Positions 7,833 to 16,504 of a DNA stretch of 38,682 nucleotides are shown one piece after another. Under the pieces are notes generated by a model that saw nothing but the letters and a program-made list of their open reading frames with translations, searched no databases and had not been told where the DNA came from. Each line of letters starts with the position of its first letter. The first letter of the stretch is position 1. The translations under genes and the position numbers were made by a program. This DNA comes from Flavobacteriales bacterium. GTDB taxonomy: Bacteria > Bacteroidota > Bacteroidia > Flavobacteriales > BACL11. The stretch lies in NCBI GenBank assembly GCA_018647945.1, contig JABGSE010000023.1, forward strand, positions 1 to 38,682, read 5' to 3'.

Positions 7833-8846
7833 TTATAATAAAGAAAACTGTTTTAAAAACCTAACATCATTTTCAAAGAATAAGCGCAAATCATTTACCC
7901 CGTATTTTAACATAGCAATTCTCTCTATTCCCATACCAAAAGCAAAACCACTATATTTCTTAGAGTCAATACCGCAGTTTTCCAACACATTCGGATCTAC
8001 CATACCACAACCTAAAATCTCCAAATAACCAGTGTTTTTACATACATTACACCCCTTTCCACTACAAATATTACAACTTACATCTACTTCAGCAGAAGGT
8101 TCTGTAAATGGGAAATAAGAAGGTCTGAGTCTTATTTTTGTTTTTTCTCCGAACATTTCTTTAGCAAAATAAAGAAGACATTGTTTTAAATCTGCGAAAC
8201 TTACACTTTCGTCAATATACAAACCCTCTACTTGGTGGAAAATACAATGAGCACGAGCAGAAATTGCTTCATTTCTATATACCCTACCAGGAGAAAGAGT
8301 GCGAATTGGAGGTTTATTTTCATTCATATATCGTACCTGTACAGTAGAAGTATGAGATCTTAATAAAATATCTGGATTAGTTTGAATAAAAAAAGTGTCT
8401 TGCATATCTCTTGCAGGATGTTCTTTAGGAGTATTAAGTGCAGAAAAATTATGCCAATCATCTTCTATCTCTGGACCCTCACTTACCGTAAAACCAATAC
8501 GGTTAAAAATCTCTACAATTTCATTTCGGATGAGTGAAATAGGATGTCTACTTCCTAAATTATCTAATGGGACATTTCTTGTTAAGTCAATTTCAGAACT
8601 CTCAGCTTCTACTTCAAAACTATCTTTGTGCTCCTCAATTTTGGACTGTACCAATTGTTTTAAGTTATTTATAGTTGCTCCAAATTCTTTTTTCTGATCG
8701 TTAGTAACCTCTCTAAATGAAATAAATAAATCATTTAAAAATCCTTTTTTCCCTAAATACTCAATCCTGAAATTATTTAATTCCTCTTCAGATTTAGGGA
8801 TAAATTTATTTACTTTTTCAACTACTTCCTTTACTTTTTCTAACAT
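7833..8846 (-). CDS. pheS: Phenylalanine--tRNA ligase alpha subunit
   Basis: 337 residues from the ATG at 8846, chosen over an ATG 45 bases upstream because family members start near MLEKVKE. It forms an alpha2-beta2 enzyme with PheT (not in this window) and charges tRNA-Phe. The N-terminal coiled coil for tRNA binding is present. Class II motifs are seen: motif 2 around RVYRNEAISARAH and motif 3 GFAFGMGIERIAMLKYGV. The cysteine-rich segment CNICSGKGCNVCKNTG before motif 3 is common in this subfamily. It is a single gene with no partner on its strand nearby. Confidence 0.96.
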   Translation of the reverse strand: MLEKVKEVVEKVNKFIPKSEEELNNFRIEYLGKKGFLNDLFISFREVTNDQKKEFGATINNLKQLVQSKIEEHKDSFEVEAESSEIDLTRNVPLDNLGSRHPISLIRNEIVEIFNRIGFTVSEGPEIEDDWHNFSALNTPKEHPARDMQDTFFIQTNPDILLRSHTSTVQVRYMNENKPPIRTLSPGRVYRNEAISARAHCIFHQVEGLYIDESVSFADLKQCLLYFAKEMFGEKTKIRLRPSYFPFTEPSAEVDVSCNICSGKGCNVCKNTGYLEILGCGMVDPNVLENCGIDSKKYSGFAFGMGIERIAMLKYGVNDLRLFFENDVRFLKQFSLL

Positions 8847-8861
8847 TTGTAATAAAATTAC

Positions 8862-8869
8862 TATATTTG
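8862..8869 (+). promoter_or_regulatory. -7 promoter box of the lipoprotein gene at 8918
   Basis: TATATTTG matches TAnnTTTG exactly and lies 48 bases before the ATG. No TTG is found at the expected -33 spacing, so only the -7 element is supported. Confidence 0.45.
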
Positions 8870-8917
8870 CTTGTATATTTTTCAGCAACAAAGTAAAACA
8901 ATATTTTTAGATAAAAC

Positions 8918-9289
8918 ATGAAAACAATCACACATAAAATAGCTAGAATACTATTTGTATTTTTATTTATATCCTCCATTTTCACTTCTTGCGAAAAGGA
9001 AAAAGACACAATCGGAATCGTAAAAGTAGTTAACTCTAACGGAAACACAGTACAAGGAGCTACTGTAGTTTTGAATCAGTTAAATACAATTCCAGGAACT
9101 GATCCAATTGACAAATTAAGGCAAACTGCAAAAACTGATGCAAACGGAAAAGTGGAATTTGAATATACTTATGAAGCTATTCTGAATATAGAAGTAGATT
9201 ATACAAATGGAAACGATTCCTATACAGGGAGTGGTGTTATTCGCCTTTTAAGAGGTAAAATTATTTCTGAAACTGTAGAAATAAACTAA
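8918..9289 (+). CDS. Predicted lipoprotein with an Ig-like / carboxypeptidase-regulatory-like fold
   Basis: 123 residues. A lipoprotein signal with lipobox IFTSC (Cys25) is followed by Glu-Lys-rich residues. The mature domain has VKVVNSNGNTVQGATVVLNQ and then TDANGKVEFEYTYEAILNIEV. This is the strand pattern of small beta-sandwich domains of the carboxypeptidase-regulatory-like / Big type common in Bacteroidota surface proteins. No enzyme motif is visible. It is a single gene with its own -7 box, between divergent pheS and a convergent unknown gene. The fold assignment is an inference. Confidence 0.65.
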   Translation: MKTITHKIARILFVFLFISSIFTSCEKEKDTIGIVKVVNSNGNTVQGATVVLNQLNTIPGTDPIDKLRQTAKTDANGKVEFEYTYEAILNIEVDYTNGNDSYTGSGVIRLLRGKIISETVEIN

Positions 9290-9295
9290 TATTAT

Positions 9296-9619
9296 TTACT
9301 GGAAATAGCTAATAATAGCTTCTTTCATCAATAATTTTTGTTCTCTACTCGGTAGTTTTTCCATGTCTTTCGTTTCCTCATAGTGAGGCCAACCATCTTC
9401 ATCAATCATTTTAAATCTGTAATATCCGAATGGAGAAAGTAATTTGCAAATTGCAATATGGAAAAGGTATGTTTTTTCCTCTTTATCAAAATCTTTTATT
9501 CCTTGTCCTAACTCCTGAACTCCAATCAAAAACAAAATTGTTTTTAAAGAAAGTTCTTCCTCAAAATTTGGCTGAAGTTCCGAAATTAAATCATTCCACT
9601 TTTTTTCAATATCTTCCAT
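9296..9619 (-). CDS. Conserved-looking cytosolic protein of unknown function
   Basis: 107 residues, rich in Glu and Lys, with no signal peptide or membrane segment. It appears mostly helical, and near 79-83 there is a DGWPHYEET segment after FGYYRFKMID. I do not recognise a domain with certainty. Its reality is supported by an exact -7 box (TACTTTTG) exactly 4 bases before the ATG, divergent from cvpA, and by tight packing with both neighbours. The transcript may be leaderless. Confidence 0.65.
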   Translation of the reverse strand: MEDIEKKWNDLISELQPNFEEELSLKTILFLIGVQELGQGIKDFDKEEKTYLFHIAICKLLSPFGYYRFKMIDEDGWPHYEETKDMEKLPSREQKLLMKEAIISYFQ

Positions 9620-9623
9620 AAGG

Positions 9624-9631
9624 CAAAAGTA
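9624..9631 (-). promoter_or_regulatory. -7 box directly before the unknown gene at 9619 (leaderless candidate)
   Basis: The - strand reads TACTTTTG, an exact TAnnTTTG, then CCTT, then the ATG. With the usual distance from box to transcription start, RNA would begin at or within a base or two of the ATG. No TTG is visible at -33. Confidence 0.5.
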
Positions 9632-9640
9632 TTAAAATAC

Positions 9641-9648
9641 TATCTTTA
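9641..9648 (+). promoter_or_regulatory. -7 box directly before cvpA (leaderless candidate)
   Basis: TATCTTTA has one mismatch to TAnnTTTG in the last base. It is followed by CACT and the cvpA ATG, the same 4-base spacing as the divergent gene. The two boxes lie only 9 bases apart on opposite strands, so polymerases starting each gene would compete for the same DNA. Confidence 0.4.
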
Positions 9649-9652
9649 CACT

Positions 9653-10198
9653 ATGAATTATATAGATATTATTATTGCTATTTTGGTGTTGTTAGCATCA
9701 ATCAAAGGTTTTTCCAGAGGATTTATAAAAGAACTTGTTTCTGTAGTGTCATTAGTTTTAGGAATTTATTTGGCAGTAAAATTTTCTGGATTAGTAGAGG
9801 AATATTTAATAGAAAATCTGAAGGATTATAAGGAGTTTGTATCTATTATCTCTTTTGTTATTGTATTTTTAATCGTTTTTTTATCACTAAAACTAGCAGG
9901 AATTATACTGAGTAAAATAACAAAATCCCTAAAATTAGGACTTGTAAATAAGTTGTTAGGTATTTTATTTGGAGCCGTAAAAGTATTGTTGTTTTTGGGG
10001 ATTATATTATTTGAAACAGCTCATTTGGAAGAAACTTTTGGAGAGATAATTCCTAAAAAACAAATAAAAAATTCAGTTTTATACCAACCGACTTATGATA
10101 TTATTCCAGTTTTAATTCCAAAGGCAAAAAAGAAATTGAAGATTATTAAAACAATTGAAAAAAAGGTAAAAGAAGGGTATGATTCTATTACTGAATAG
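9653..10198 (+). CDS. CvpA family inner-membrane protein
   Basis: 181 residues with four predicted transmembrane helices (about 4-25, 28-47, 61-86 and 99-120) and a basic C-terminal tail. The opening NYIDIIIAILVLLASIKGFSRGFIKEL matches the CvpA/colicin V production family, including the conserved G-F-xx-G-F-xx-E pattern after helix 1. In E. coli CvpA is needed for colicin V export, but the general role is in envelope homeostasis and is not settled. It overlaps the convergent pgk by 11 bases. Confidence 0.85.
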   Translation: MNYIDIIIAILVLLASIKGFSRGFIKELVSVVSLVLGIYLAVKFSGLVEEYLIENLKDYKEFVSIISFVIVFLIVFLSLKLAGIILSKITKSLKLGLVNKLLGILFGAVKVLLFLGIILFETAHLEETFGEIIPKKQIKNSVLYQPTYDIIPVLIPKAKKKLKIIKTIEKKVKEGYDSITE

Positions 10199-11372
10199 CC
10201 ATTACTCCAGGTAATTCTTTTCCTTCCAAATATTCTAGCATTGCCCCGCCACCAGTAGAAATATAACTTACTTTATCCTCCATTTTAAACTTTTTAATAG
10301 CTGAAACCGAATCTCCTCCTCCAATTAATGAAAATGCACCATTTTCGGTAGATTTACAAATTGCTTCTCCTATCATTTTCGTTCCTTTTTCAAAATCACT
10401 CATCTCAAATACTCCCATTGGCCCATTCCAAATAATGGTTTTAGAATTTTGAATTACATCCGAAAACAATTGAATACTTTCTTCACCAATATCTAATCCC
10501 ATAAAACCATTAGGGACATTTGTTATTTTAGAATTAGTAATATTAGCATTGCTGTTAAAGTCATCAGCATTTACCGAATCTGTTGGTAAAAGTAAATTTA
10601 CTCCAACCTCTTTCGCTTTTTTAATAATACTTTTTGCCAAGTCCACCTTATCGTTTTCTACTAACGAATTTCCAATATTTCCTCCCATTGCTTTTGCAAA
10701 AGTGTAAGCCATTCCCCCTCCAATTATTAAGTTATCTACTTTGTTAAGTAATGATGTTATCACATCAATTTTACCTGATATTTTTGCTCCTCCAATAATT
10801 GCGGTAAACGGTTTTTTAGGATCTCTAAGTGCTTTTTCCAAACTATCAATCTCATTTTTAAGAAGTAGTCCAAAATATTTGTTATTTGGAAAAAACTGAG
10901 CAATAATCGCAGTAGAAGAATGAGCTCTGTGAGCTGTGCCAAAAGCATCATTTACATAAACATCTGCAAGTTCTGAAAGTTGTTTAGAAAATTTTAAATC
11001 TCCTTTCTTTTCTTCTGGATGAAATCGTAAGTTTTCCAAAAGTAACACCTCTCCATTTTGTAAATTTTTAACTTCCCTTTTTGTTTTTTCTCCAATACAA
11101 TTTTCAGAAAAAGAAACAGAAATATTCAATAGTTCCGACAAATGATTTACAATGTGTTTTAAGGAAAACTTCTCTTCCTCTCCTTTTGGCCTTCCTAAAT
11201 GAGACATTAGAATCACTTTTGCTCCGTCTGAGATTAGTTTATTTATAGTTGGCAAGGCCGCTGAAATTCTACTGTTGTCAGTAATGTTAAAATTTTCATC
11301 CAAAGGAACATTAAAGTCCACTCTTACCATTACCCTTTTTCCGATAAAACTTACTTCATTTATGTTTTTCAT
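10188..11372 (-). CDS. pgk: Phosphoglycerate kinase
   Basis: 394 residues; transfers phosphate from 1,3-bisphosphoglycerate to ADP in glycolysis. Motifs include VMVRVDFNVPL (13-23), the substrate-binding LMSHLGRPKG, YVNDAFGTAHRAHSS, GGAKISGKIDV, and the nucleotide-site GGGDSVSAIKKF and STGGGAMLEYLEG near the C-terminus. Length is normal. It is transcribed alone from the best promoter in the window, with the -7 box only 4 bases before the ATG. The start is supported by its match to the usual family N-terminus. The 3' end overlaps cvpA by 11 bases. Confidence 0.97.
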   Translation of the reverse strand: MKNINEVSFIGKRVMVRVDFNVPLDENFNITDNSRISAALPTINKLISDGAKVILMSHLGRPKGEEEKFSLKHIVNHLSELLNISVSFSENCIGEKTKREVKNLQNGEVLLLENLRFHPEEKKGDLKFSKQLSELADVYVNDAFGTAHRAHSSTAIIAQFFPNNKYFGLLLKNEIDSLEKALRDPKKPFTAIIGGAKISGKIDVITSLLNKVDNLIIGGGMAYTFAKAMGGNIGNSLVENDKVDLAKSIIKKAKEVGVNLLLPTDSVNADDFNSNANITNSKITNVPNGFMGLDIGEESIQLFSDVIQNSKTIIWNGPMGVFEMSDFEKGTKMIGEAICKSTENGAFSLIGGGDSVSAIKKFKMEDKVSYISTGGGAMLEYLEGKELPGVMAIQ

Positions 11373-11376
11373 CTTG

Positions 11377-11406
11377 CAAAAGTAAACAAAGTAAAAAAAT
11401 CACCAA
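11377..11406 (-). promoter_or_regulatory. Consensus promoter of pgk (leaderless candidate)
   Basis: The - strand reads TTG (11406-11404), exactly 19 bases, then TACTTTTG (11384-11377): a full match to the Bacteroidota consensus in sequence and spacing. The box is followed by CAAG and the pgk ATG, so transcription should begin at about the start codon itself. Confidence 0.75.
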
Positions 11407-11425
11407 CTGAATAGTCCAAAAACAC

Positions 11426-11433
11426 TAAATTTG
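11426..11433 (+). promoter_or_regulatory. -7 promoter box of the holB operon
   Basis: TAAATTTG matches TAnnTTTG exactly and lies 16 bases before the holB ATG, divergent from the pgk promoter. No TTG is found at the -33 position. Confidence 0.45.
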
Positions 11434-11449
11434 ACGGAAATATTTTACA

Positions 11450-12607
11450 ATGCTTTTTAAGGAAATAGAAGGAAATAAGGGGATAAAAAACCAATTAATA
11501 AGCTCGGTTTTAAACAACAGAGTAAGCCATTCTCAACTTTTTTTAGGAGGAAAAGGTAGTGCAAAGTTAGCTATAGCAATTGCTTTTGCTCAATTTATAA
11601 ATTGTACCACCAAAAATGAAAACGATTCTTGTGGAAATTGTGATTCTTGTGTAAAGTACAACTCTCTTACTCATCCGGATTTGTATCTAATATTTCCTGT
11701 TTTAACCATAAATGGGATTAAAAAACCAATAAGTGATAATTTTATTTTTCAGTGGAGAGAAGAGATTTTAAAAAATCCGTATTGGAATTTACATGATTGG
11801 TTTAATGTTTTTTCGGAGGATAATAAAACGGGAAAAAACGGATTAATTTATACACATGAAGCTGAAAATTTACAATCAAAACTTGCTCTAAAACATTACG
11901 AATCGGAATATAGAGTTGTAATAATGTGGATGCCAGAAAATATGCAGGCAAAAACATCAAATAAATTATTGAAACTTTTGGAAGAGCCTCCAAACAAAAC
12001 CATATTTTTATTGGTTTCTGAAAATTCGGAACAATTACTGAGTACAGTTCTTTCCAGATTACAGATTACTAAAATTACAAATTTTTCAGATGAAAATATT
12101 AAAAACTATATTCTCAAACAAAATAATATTTCTTCTAAAAAAGCAAATACTCTAATTAGCTATTCGGAGGGGGACTTAGGGAAAGCGTTAAGACTTTTGG
12201 AGGAGGAAGATTTGTATGATAGCCATTTTGAAGAATTTCAGAGTTGGATGAGAATTTGTTATTCTGCCAACATAAAAGAATTAACAAATTGGACCGCACA
12301 AAGAGCAAAAAAGGGAAGACAATCTCAGTCAGTATTTTTAAACTATTCATTAAAAATGATAAGAAATTGTTTGATTTTAAATTTTTCTACTCAGGAAACA
12401 TTGAATTTAGATGAAAAAGAAAATGACTTTTTGAGAAAATTTCATCCATTTATTCATGAAAAAAATATTGTAAATATTTCAGAAAAAATAGAAGAATGTT
12501 CGAGAAACATAGAAAGAAACGCCAACACAAAAATAATATTTTACGAACTATCATTACAAATGATGAAACTATTAAAAGTAAATCGTAAATTTGTAGAAAT
12601 AAAATAA
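11450..12607 (+). CDS. holB: DNA polymerase III delta' subunit
   Basis: 385 residues; part of the clamp loader that opens the beta sliding clamp. The N-terminal AAA+ region shows HSQLFLGGKGSAKL (27-40), a degenerate P-loop with Ala-Lys where an active ATPase has Gly-Lys-Thr, as expected for a non-hydrolysing delta' subunit. The zinc module is Cys52, Cys61, Cys64 and Cys67. NKLLKLLEEPP and a sensor-like TVLSRLQ follow. It lies 5 bases upstream of ricT, an adjacency also known from Bacillus (holB-yaaT). Confidence 0.92.
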   Translation: MLFKEIEGNKGIKNQLISSVLNNRVSHSQLFLGGKGSAKLAIAIAFAQFINCTTKNENDSCGNCDSCVKYNSLTHPDLYLIFPVLTINGIKKPISDNFIFQWREEILKNPYWNLHDWFNVFSEDNKTGKNGLIYTHEAENLQSKLALKHYESEYRVVIMWMPENMQAKTSNKLLKLLEEPPNKTIFLLVSENSEQLLSTVLSRLQITKITNFSDENIKNYILKQNNISSKKANTLISYSEGDLGKALRLLEEEDLYDSHFEEFQSWMRICYSANIKELTNWTAQRAKKGRQSQSVFLNYSLKMIRNCLILNFSTQETLNLDEKENDFLRKFHPFIHEKNIVNISEKIEECSRNIERNANTKIIFYELSLQMMKLLKVNRKFVEIK

Positions 12608-12612
12608 AGAAT

Positions 12613-13734
12613 ATGGGTTGCGGAACAGGTGGGGGTTGTGATGGTTGTGAGGTGTCAGAAAAAAGAGGATGTGGAACAAGTTCCGTTTTTAATTGGCTTT
12701 CAGGAATTGATTCTCAAAATGACAAATATAAAAACTTAGTAGAGGTAAGATTCAAAAAAAACCGAAAAGAATATTTTGACAATAAAAAGAGCCTTGTTTT
12801 GGCGGAGGGAGATTTGGTGGCTGTGGAAGGGAATTCTGGGCACGATATTGGTAAAATAACTTTAATAGGATCTATTGTAAATCTTCAACTAAAGAGGAAG
12901 AAAATAAATATTGATAAAGAACCTTTAAAAAAGATTTACAGACTAGCTAAAGAAACTGACTTAGAAAAATGGGGAAACGCTATTGATTTAGAAGAATCTA
13001 CACTAAAAAAAGCAAAGTTGATAATCAACAATCATAAGTTAGAAATGAAATTGGTTGATGTTGAATTTCAAGGAGATAAATCGAAAGCAATATTTTATTA
13101 TACAGCAGAAAAAAGAGTTGACTTTAGGGAGTTGATAAAAGAATATTCTAGGACTTTTGGAGTAAGGATAGAGATGAAACAGATTGGAGTAAGACAAGAA
13201 TCAGCAATGGTTGGAGGAATTGGAAGCTGCGGAAGAGAGTTGTGCTGTTCTACTTGGATGACTGAATTTCCTCCTGTTTCTACTTCATCTGCCAGATATC
13301 AACAACTATCAATAAACCCTCAAAAAATATCCGGACAATGCGGAAAATTAAAGTGTTGTTTAAATTTTGAATTGGATTCGTATTTGGATTCATTAAAAAG
13401 ATTTCCAAAATCGAAATTATCGCTGAAAACAAAAAAAGGTGATGCGAAACAAATAAAAATAGATGTATTTAAACGGAGGTTGTGGTATGTTTATAAAAAT
13501 CAAGCAAGCGAAATGTTCGAGCTTTCTTTAAATCAGGTTCTGAAGATTATTGAAGACAATAAAAACGATAAAACAGTACATTCTTTAGAGGAGTTTGTGG
13601 TTGAAAAACAAGCTCCAAAAATTGATTTTAAAAATGTTGTTGGACAAGATAATATAAATCGTTTTGATAAGAAAAAATCTAAAAAGAAGAATTTCAAAAA
13701 ACGAAATAACAGAAAATCTAAAAAAAATGAGTAA
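12613..13734 (+). CDS. ricT: PSP1-domain protein, RicT/YaaT family
   Basis: 373 residues. The core PSP1 domain holds GSCGRELCCSTWM and GQCGKLKCCLNFE, the cysteine pairs seen throughout the YaaT/RicT family. In Bacillus, RicT with RicA and RicF binds Fe-S clusters and promotes RNase Y-dependent mRNA processing; whether that holds here is unknown. An added N-terminal cysteine cluster is present (Cys3, Cys9, Cys12, Cys20), and the C-terminus is a Lys/Arg/Asn-rich tail (about 350-373) suited to RNA binding. It follows holB by 5 bases and overlaps gldH by 8 bases. Confidence 0.88.
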   Translation: MGCGTGGGCDGCEVSEKRGCGTSSVFNWLSGIDSQNDKYKNLVEVRFKKNRKEYFDNKKSLVLAEGDLVAVEGNSGHDIGKITLIGSIVNLQLKRKKINIDKEPLKKIYRLAKETDLEKWGNAIDLEESTLKKAKLIINNHKLEMKLVDVEFQGDKSKAIFYYTAEKRVDFRELIKEYSRTFGVRIEMKQIGVRQESAMVGGIGSCGRELCCSTWMTEFPPVSTSSARYQQLSINPQKISGQCGKLKCCLNFELDSYLDSLKRFPKSKLSLKTKKGDAKQIKIDVFKRRLWYVYKNQASEMFELSLNQVLKIIEDNKNDKTVHSLEEFVVEKQAPKIDFKNVVGQDNINRFDKKKSKKKNFKKRNNRKSKKNE

Positions 13735-14224
13735 TTTTTTTAGGTTACTTTTTTTAATCTTGATTGTTTTTTCTTTGTTAAATTGTACCGAAAAAAGAAA
13801 AGTAACATTTATTGACTATCACACTTTTGAAAATGAAAATTGGAATTCGGACCAAAAAATAAGCTTCAAATACAATATTGACGATTCAGTTTCTTATTTC
13901 CGAAAAGAGATTAAAATACGTCATAATAGTTCCTATAAGTTTCAGAATTTACTCCTATTTGTCAAACAAACTAATTCTGAAAACACAATATTAAGCGATA
14001 CTGTAAATATTTTATTGGCGGATAAAAAAAGTGGGAAATGGCTTGGAGAAGGGGTTACTGATGTTAGGGAGTTTTCCTATATTTTGGATTCTTCAGAATT
14101 GCAGCAAACAGGACCCCAATCTATAGAATTTGAACTAGCAATGCGTTATGGAGGATCTCCAAAATTAGATGGATTATTAAATGTATTAGGAATAGGATTT
14201 TCACTAAGCAAGCTAGATGAGTAA
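13727..14224 (+). CDS. gldH: Gliding motility lipoprotein GldH
   Basis: 165 residues from the ATG at 13727, chosen over an ATG 63 bases upstream because the lipoprotein signal (MSNFFRLLFLILIVFSLLNC, lipobox Cys20) starts here. The mature domain is a beta-rich lipoprotein with IRHNSSYKFQNLLLFV and DTVNILLADKKSGKWLGEG, matching the GldH pattern. GldH is required for gliding and for T9SS function in Flavobacterium. The position directly before a PBP1A gene is the usual one. Both its 5' and 3' ends overlap the neighbours by the same 8 bases, ATGAGTAA. Confidence 0.87.
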   Translation: MSNFFRLLFLILIVFSLLNCTEKRKVTFIDYHTFENENWNSDQKISFKYNIDDSVSYFRKEIKIRHNSSYKFQNLLLFVKQTNSENTILSDTVNILLADKKSGKWLGEGVTDVREFSYILDSSELQQTGPQSIEFELAMRYGGSPKLDGLLNVLGIGFSLSKLDE

Positions 14225-16502
14225 GAAGAAAATAATATTAATTTGGTTTTTGTGTTTGAGCCCTTTTGTAGGAGTTTTCACAATAATGTATCTGACAACT
14301 TTAGGCGTATTTGGGCCTCTTCCTTCTTTTGATCAGTTGGAAAATCCAAAAAGCAACTTAGCTACAATTGTTTACTCTGCAGATGGAATTATTTTAGGAG
14401 AATATTACTATGAGAATAGAAGTAACGTAAAGTATCCTGAAATTTCAGAACATCTGATTCATGCTCTTATTTCGACAGAAGATATTAGGTTTAACGATCA
14501 TTCAGGCATTGATATCCGTTCACTTTTCAGGGCTGTTTTTGGAGTTTTTGTGGGGAAAAAATCTGGAGGAGCGAGTACAATTACCCAGCAGCTTTCAAAA
14601 ATGTTATTTACTGAGCGGCCCGCATCAGGAGTTGAAAGAGTTCAGCAAAAATTAAAGGAATGGGTTGTAGCTGTAAGGTTAGAAGAAAGATATTCTAAAA
14701 ATGAAATTCTAACCATGTATTTAAACCGATTTGATTGGATAAATCAAGCAGTAGGACTAAAGTCAGCGGCAAAAATTTATTTCAATACTACTCCAGATAA
14801 ATTAACAATTCCTCAAGCGGCAATGTTGGTGGGAATGTTAAAAAACCCATCTTTATATAATCCAAAAAAAGGAAGGAATCCAGAAGGAACTCTAAACAGA
14901 AGAAATGTTGTTTTGTCTCAAATGAAGAAAAATAATAAAATCACACAAAATCAATACGATTCTTTAAAGGTGACTGGTTTAAATTTGGATTTTCAAATCA
15001 TAGATCACAATGAGGGACCAGCTCCTTATTTCAGGGAACAGTTGAGATCTCAACTTAAAAAGTGGTGTTCCAGAAATACAAAAGTAGATGGAGGTAATTA
15101 CAATATGTATACTGATGGATTAAGAATTTATACAACTATCGACTCTAGAATGCAAAAACATGCAGAAAAGGCTGTAAAAACTCATATTTCTGAACTTCAA
15201 GCGACATTTTACAAACATTGGAAAGGATACAGCAAAGCTCCCTATCCAACTGATTTTTCAAGAGAACAAATTAATACAATTATTGATCAAGGAATAAAAA
15301 GGTCGGAAAGGTATAGGAAATTAAAAAATAGCGGAAAATCAAATAAAGAAATAAAAGATGTTTTTAACGAAAAAGTATCAATGAAACTATTTTCATGGAA
15401 AGGAGAAATTGACACTATTTTATCTCCTAGAGATTCTGTAATTTATAATAAGTTTTTTATCCACACAGGAATGATGAGTATGGACCCCAAAACAGGGCAT
15501 GTAAAAGCGTATGTTGGAGGAATTAATCACAAATACTTCAAATACGACCATGTTTTACAAGGACAGAGACAAGTAGGATCAACCTTCAAACCATTTTTGT
15601 ATGCACTCGCTATGCAAGAAGGATTAAATCCGTGTGATGAAGTTATTAATTCACCAGTGGTTTTTAATGCAGAAAAATGGGGATTAGAGAAAGACTGGAT
15701 TCCTTCAAATTCTGATAGCGAATATTCAGGACTATCATTGGAATTAAAGTTTGGCTTAGCAAACTCTATTAATACATTAACCGCTTTTATTATGCACCAG
15801 TTTGGCCCGCAAGCGGTGGTGGATTTAGCGAAGCAAATGGGAGTAAAAAGCAATCTTTTAGCAGTTCCTTCAATTTGTTTGGGGACATTTGATATTTCAG
15901 TATATGAGATGGTAGGAGCTTATTCTACCTTTGTAAATAAAGGATTTTATACCACTCCGATTTTTATTACTAAAATAACTGATAAAAATGGAATAATACT
16001 AGAAGAATTCTCCCCAAAAAGAACAGAGGCAATGAGTAAAAAAACAGCCGCTCTAATGGTGAAATTATTGCAAGGAGTAGTAGATGGAGTTTACAGCTCG
16101 GCTGCCGATAAAAAAATGGGAACAGGCGTAAGGTTAAGGTATAAATATAAGTTTACATCAGAAATGGGTGGAAAAACAGGAACTACTCAAAATCAATCGG
16201 ATGGGTGGTTTATGGGAATTACTCCTAATTTGGTAACGGGAGTTTGGTCGGGATGTGAGGATAGGTCAGCTCATTTCAGAACAATACATTACGGCCAAGG
16301 AGCGAATATGGCTTTACCTGTTTTTGCAGAATTTATGAAAGGAATTTATGAAGATGAGAAGATTACTTCCGTAACTCAAGGGGATATTTTTCAGTTTGAT
16401 GAAGACATTAGTTTATGGGTAGAAGACAAAATAAATTGTAATAATAATTCAGAGGTTTTTGAGGAAGAAGAAAAATACTCTGAAGAAACAGAAGATTTTT
16501 AA
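14217..16502 (+). CDS. Penicillin-binding protein 1A, bifunctional transglycosylase/transpeptidase
   Basis: 761 residues; polymerises and cross-links peptidoglycan in the periplasm. There is an N-terminal membrane anchor at about 6-28. The GT51 domain has catalytic Glu88 in [13 protein letters not shown] and [12 protein letters not shown] (117-128). The transpeptidase domain has the nucleophile motif S455-T-F-K458, the S517-I-N519 motif and K653-T-G-T656. An inserted Lys/Arg-rich helical segment lies at about 330-410, and the tail is acidic (about 745-761). It starts 7 bases before the gldH stop and is followed by scoA after 2 bases. The family name PonA/MrcA would fit. Confidence 0.94.
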   Translation: MSKKKIILIWFLCLSPFVGVFTIMYLTTLGVFGPLPSFDQLENPKSNLATIVYSADGIILGEYYYENRSNVKYPEISEHLIHALISTEDIRFNDHSGIDIRSLFRAVFGVFVGKKSGGASTITQQLSKMLFTERPASGVERVQQKLKEWVVAVRLEERYSKNEILTMYLNRFDWINQAVGLKSAAKIYFNTTPDKLTIPQAAMLVGMLKNPSLYNPKKGRNPEGTLNRRNVVLSQMKKNNKITQNQYDSLKVTGLNLDFQIIDHNEGPAPYFREQLRSQLKKWCSRNTKVDGGNYNMYTDGLRIYTTIDSRMQKHAEKAVKTHISELQATFYKHWKGYSKAPYPTDFSREQINTIIDQGIKRSERYRKLKNSGKSNKEIKDVFNEKVSMKLFSWKGEIDTILSPRDSVIYNKFFIHTGMMSMDPKTGHVKAYVGGINHKYFKYDHVLQGQRQVGSTFKPFLYALAMQEGLNPCDEVINSPVVFNAEKWGLEKDWIPSNSDSEYSGLSLELKFGLANSINTLTAFIMHQFGPQAVVDLAKQMGVKSNLLAVPSICLGTFDISVYEMVGAYSTFVNKGFYTTPIFITKITDKNGIILEEFSPKRTEAMSKKTAALMVKLLQGVVDGVYSSAADKKMGTGVRLRYKYKFTSEMGGKTGTTQNQSDGWFMGITPNLVTGVWSGCEDRSAHFRTIHYGQGANMALPVFAEFMKGIYEDEKITSVTQGDIFQFDEDISLWVEDKINCNNNSEVFEEEEKYSEETEDF

Positions 16503-16504
16503 TT

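Noticed and set aside
8847-8891. Fifteen-residue extension of PheS
   Set aside because: The hydrophobic extension is unlike PheS N-termini; the ATG at 8846 gives the usual start.
13664-13726. Twenty-one-residue extension of GldH
   Set aside because: The extension would precede the lipoprotein signal peptide and lies inside ricT; the ATG at 13727 places the signal at the N-terminus.
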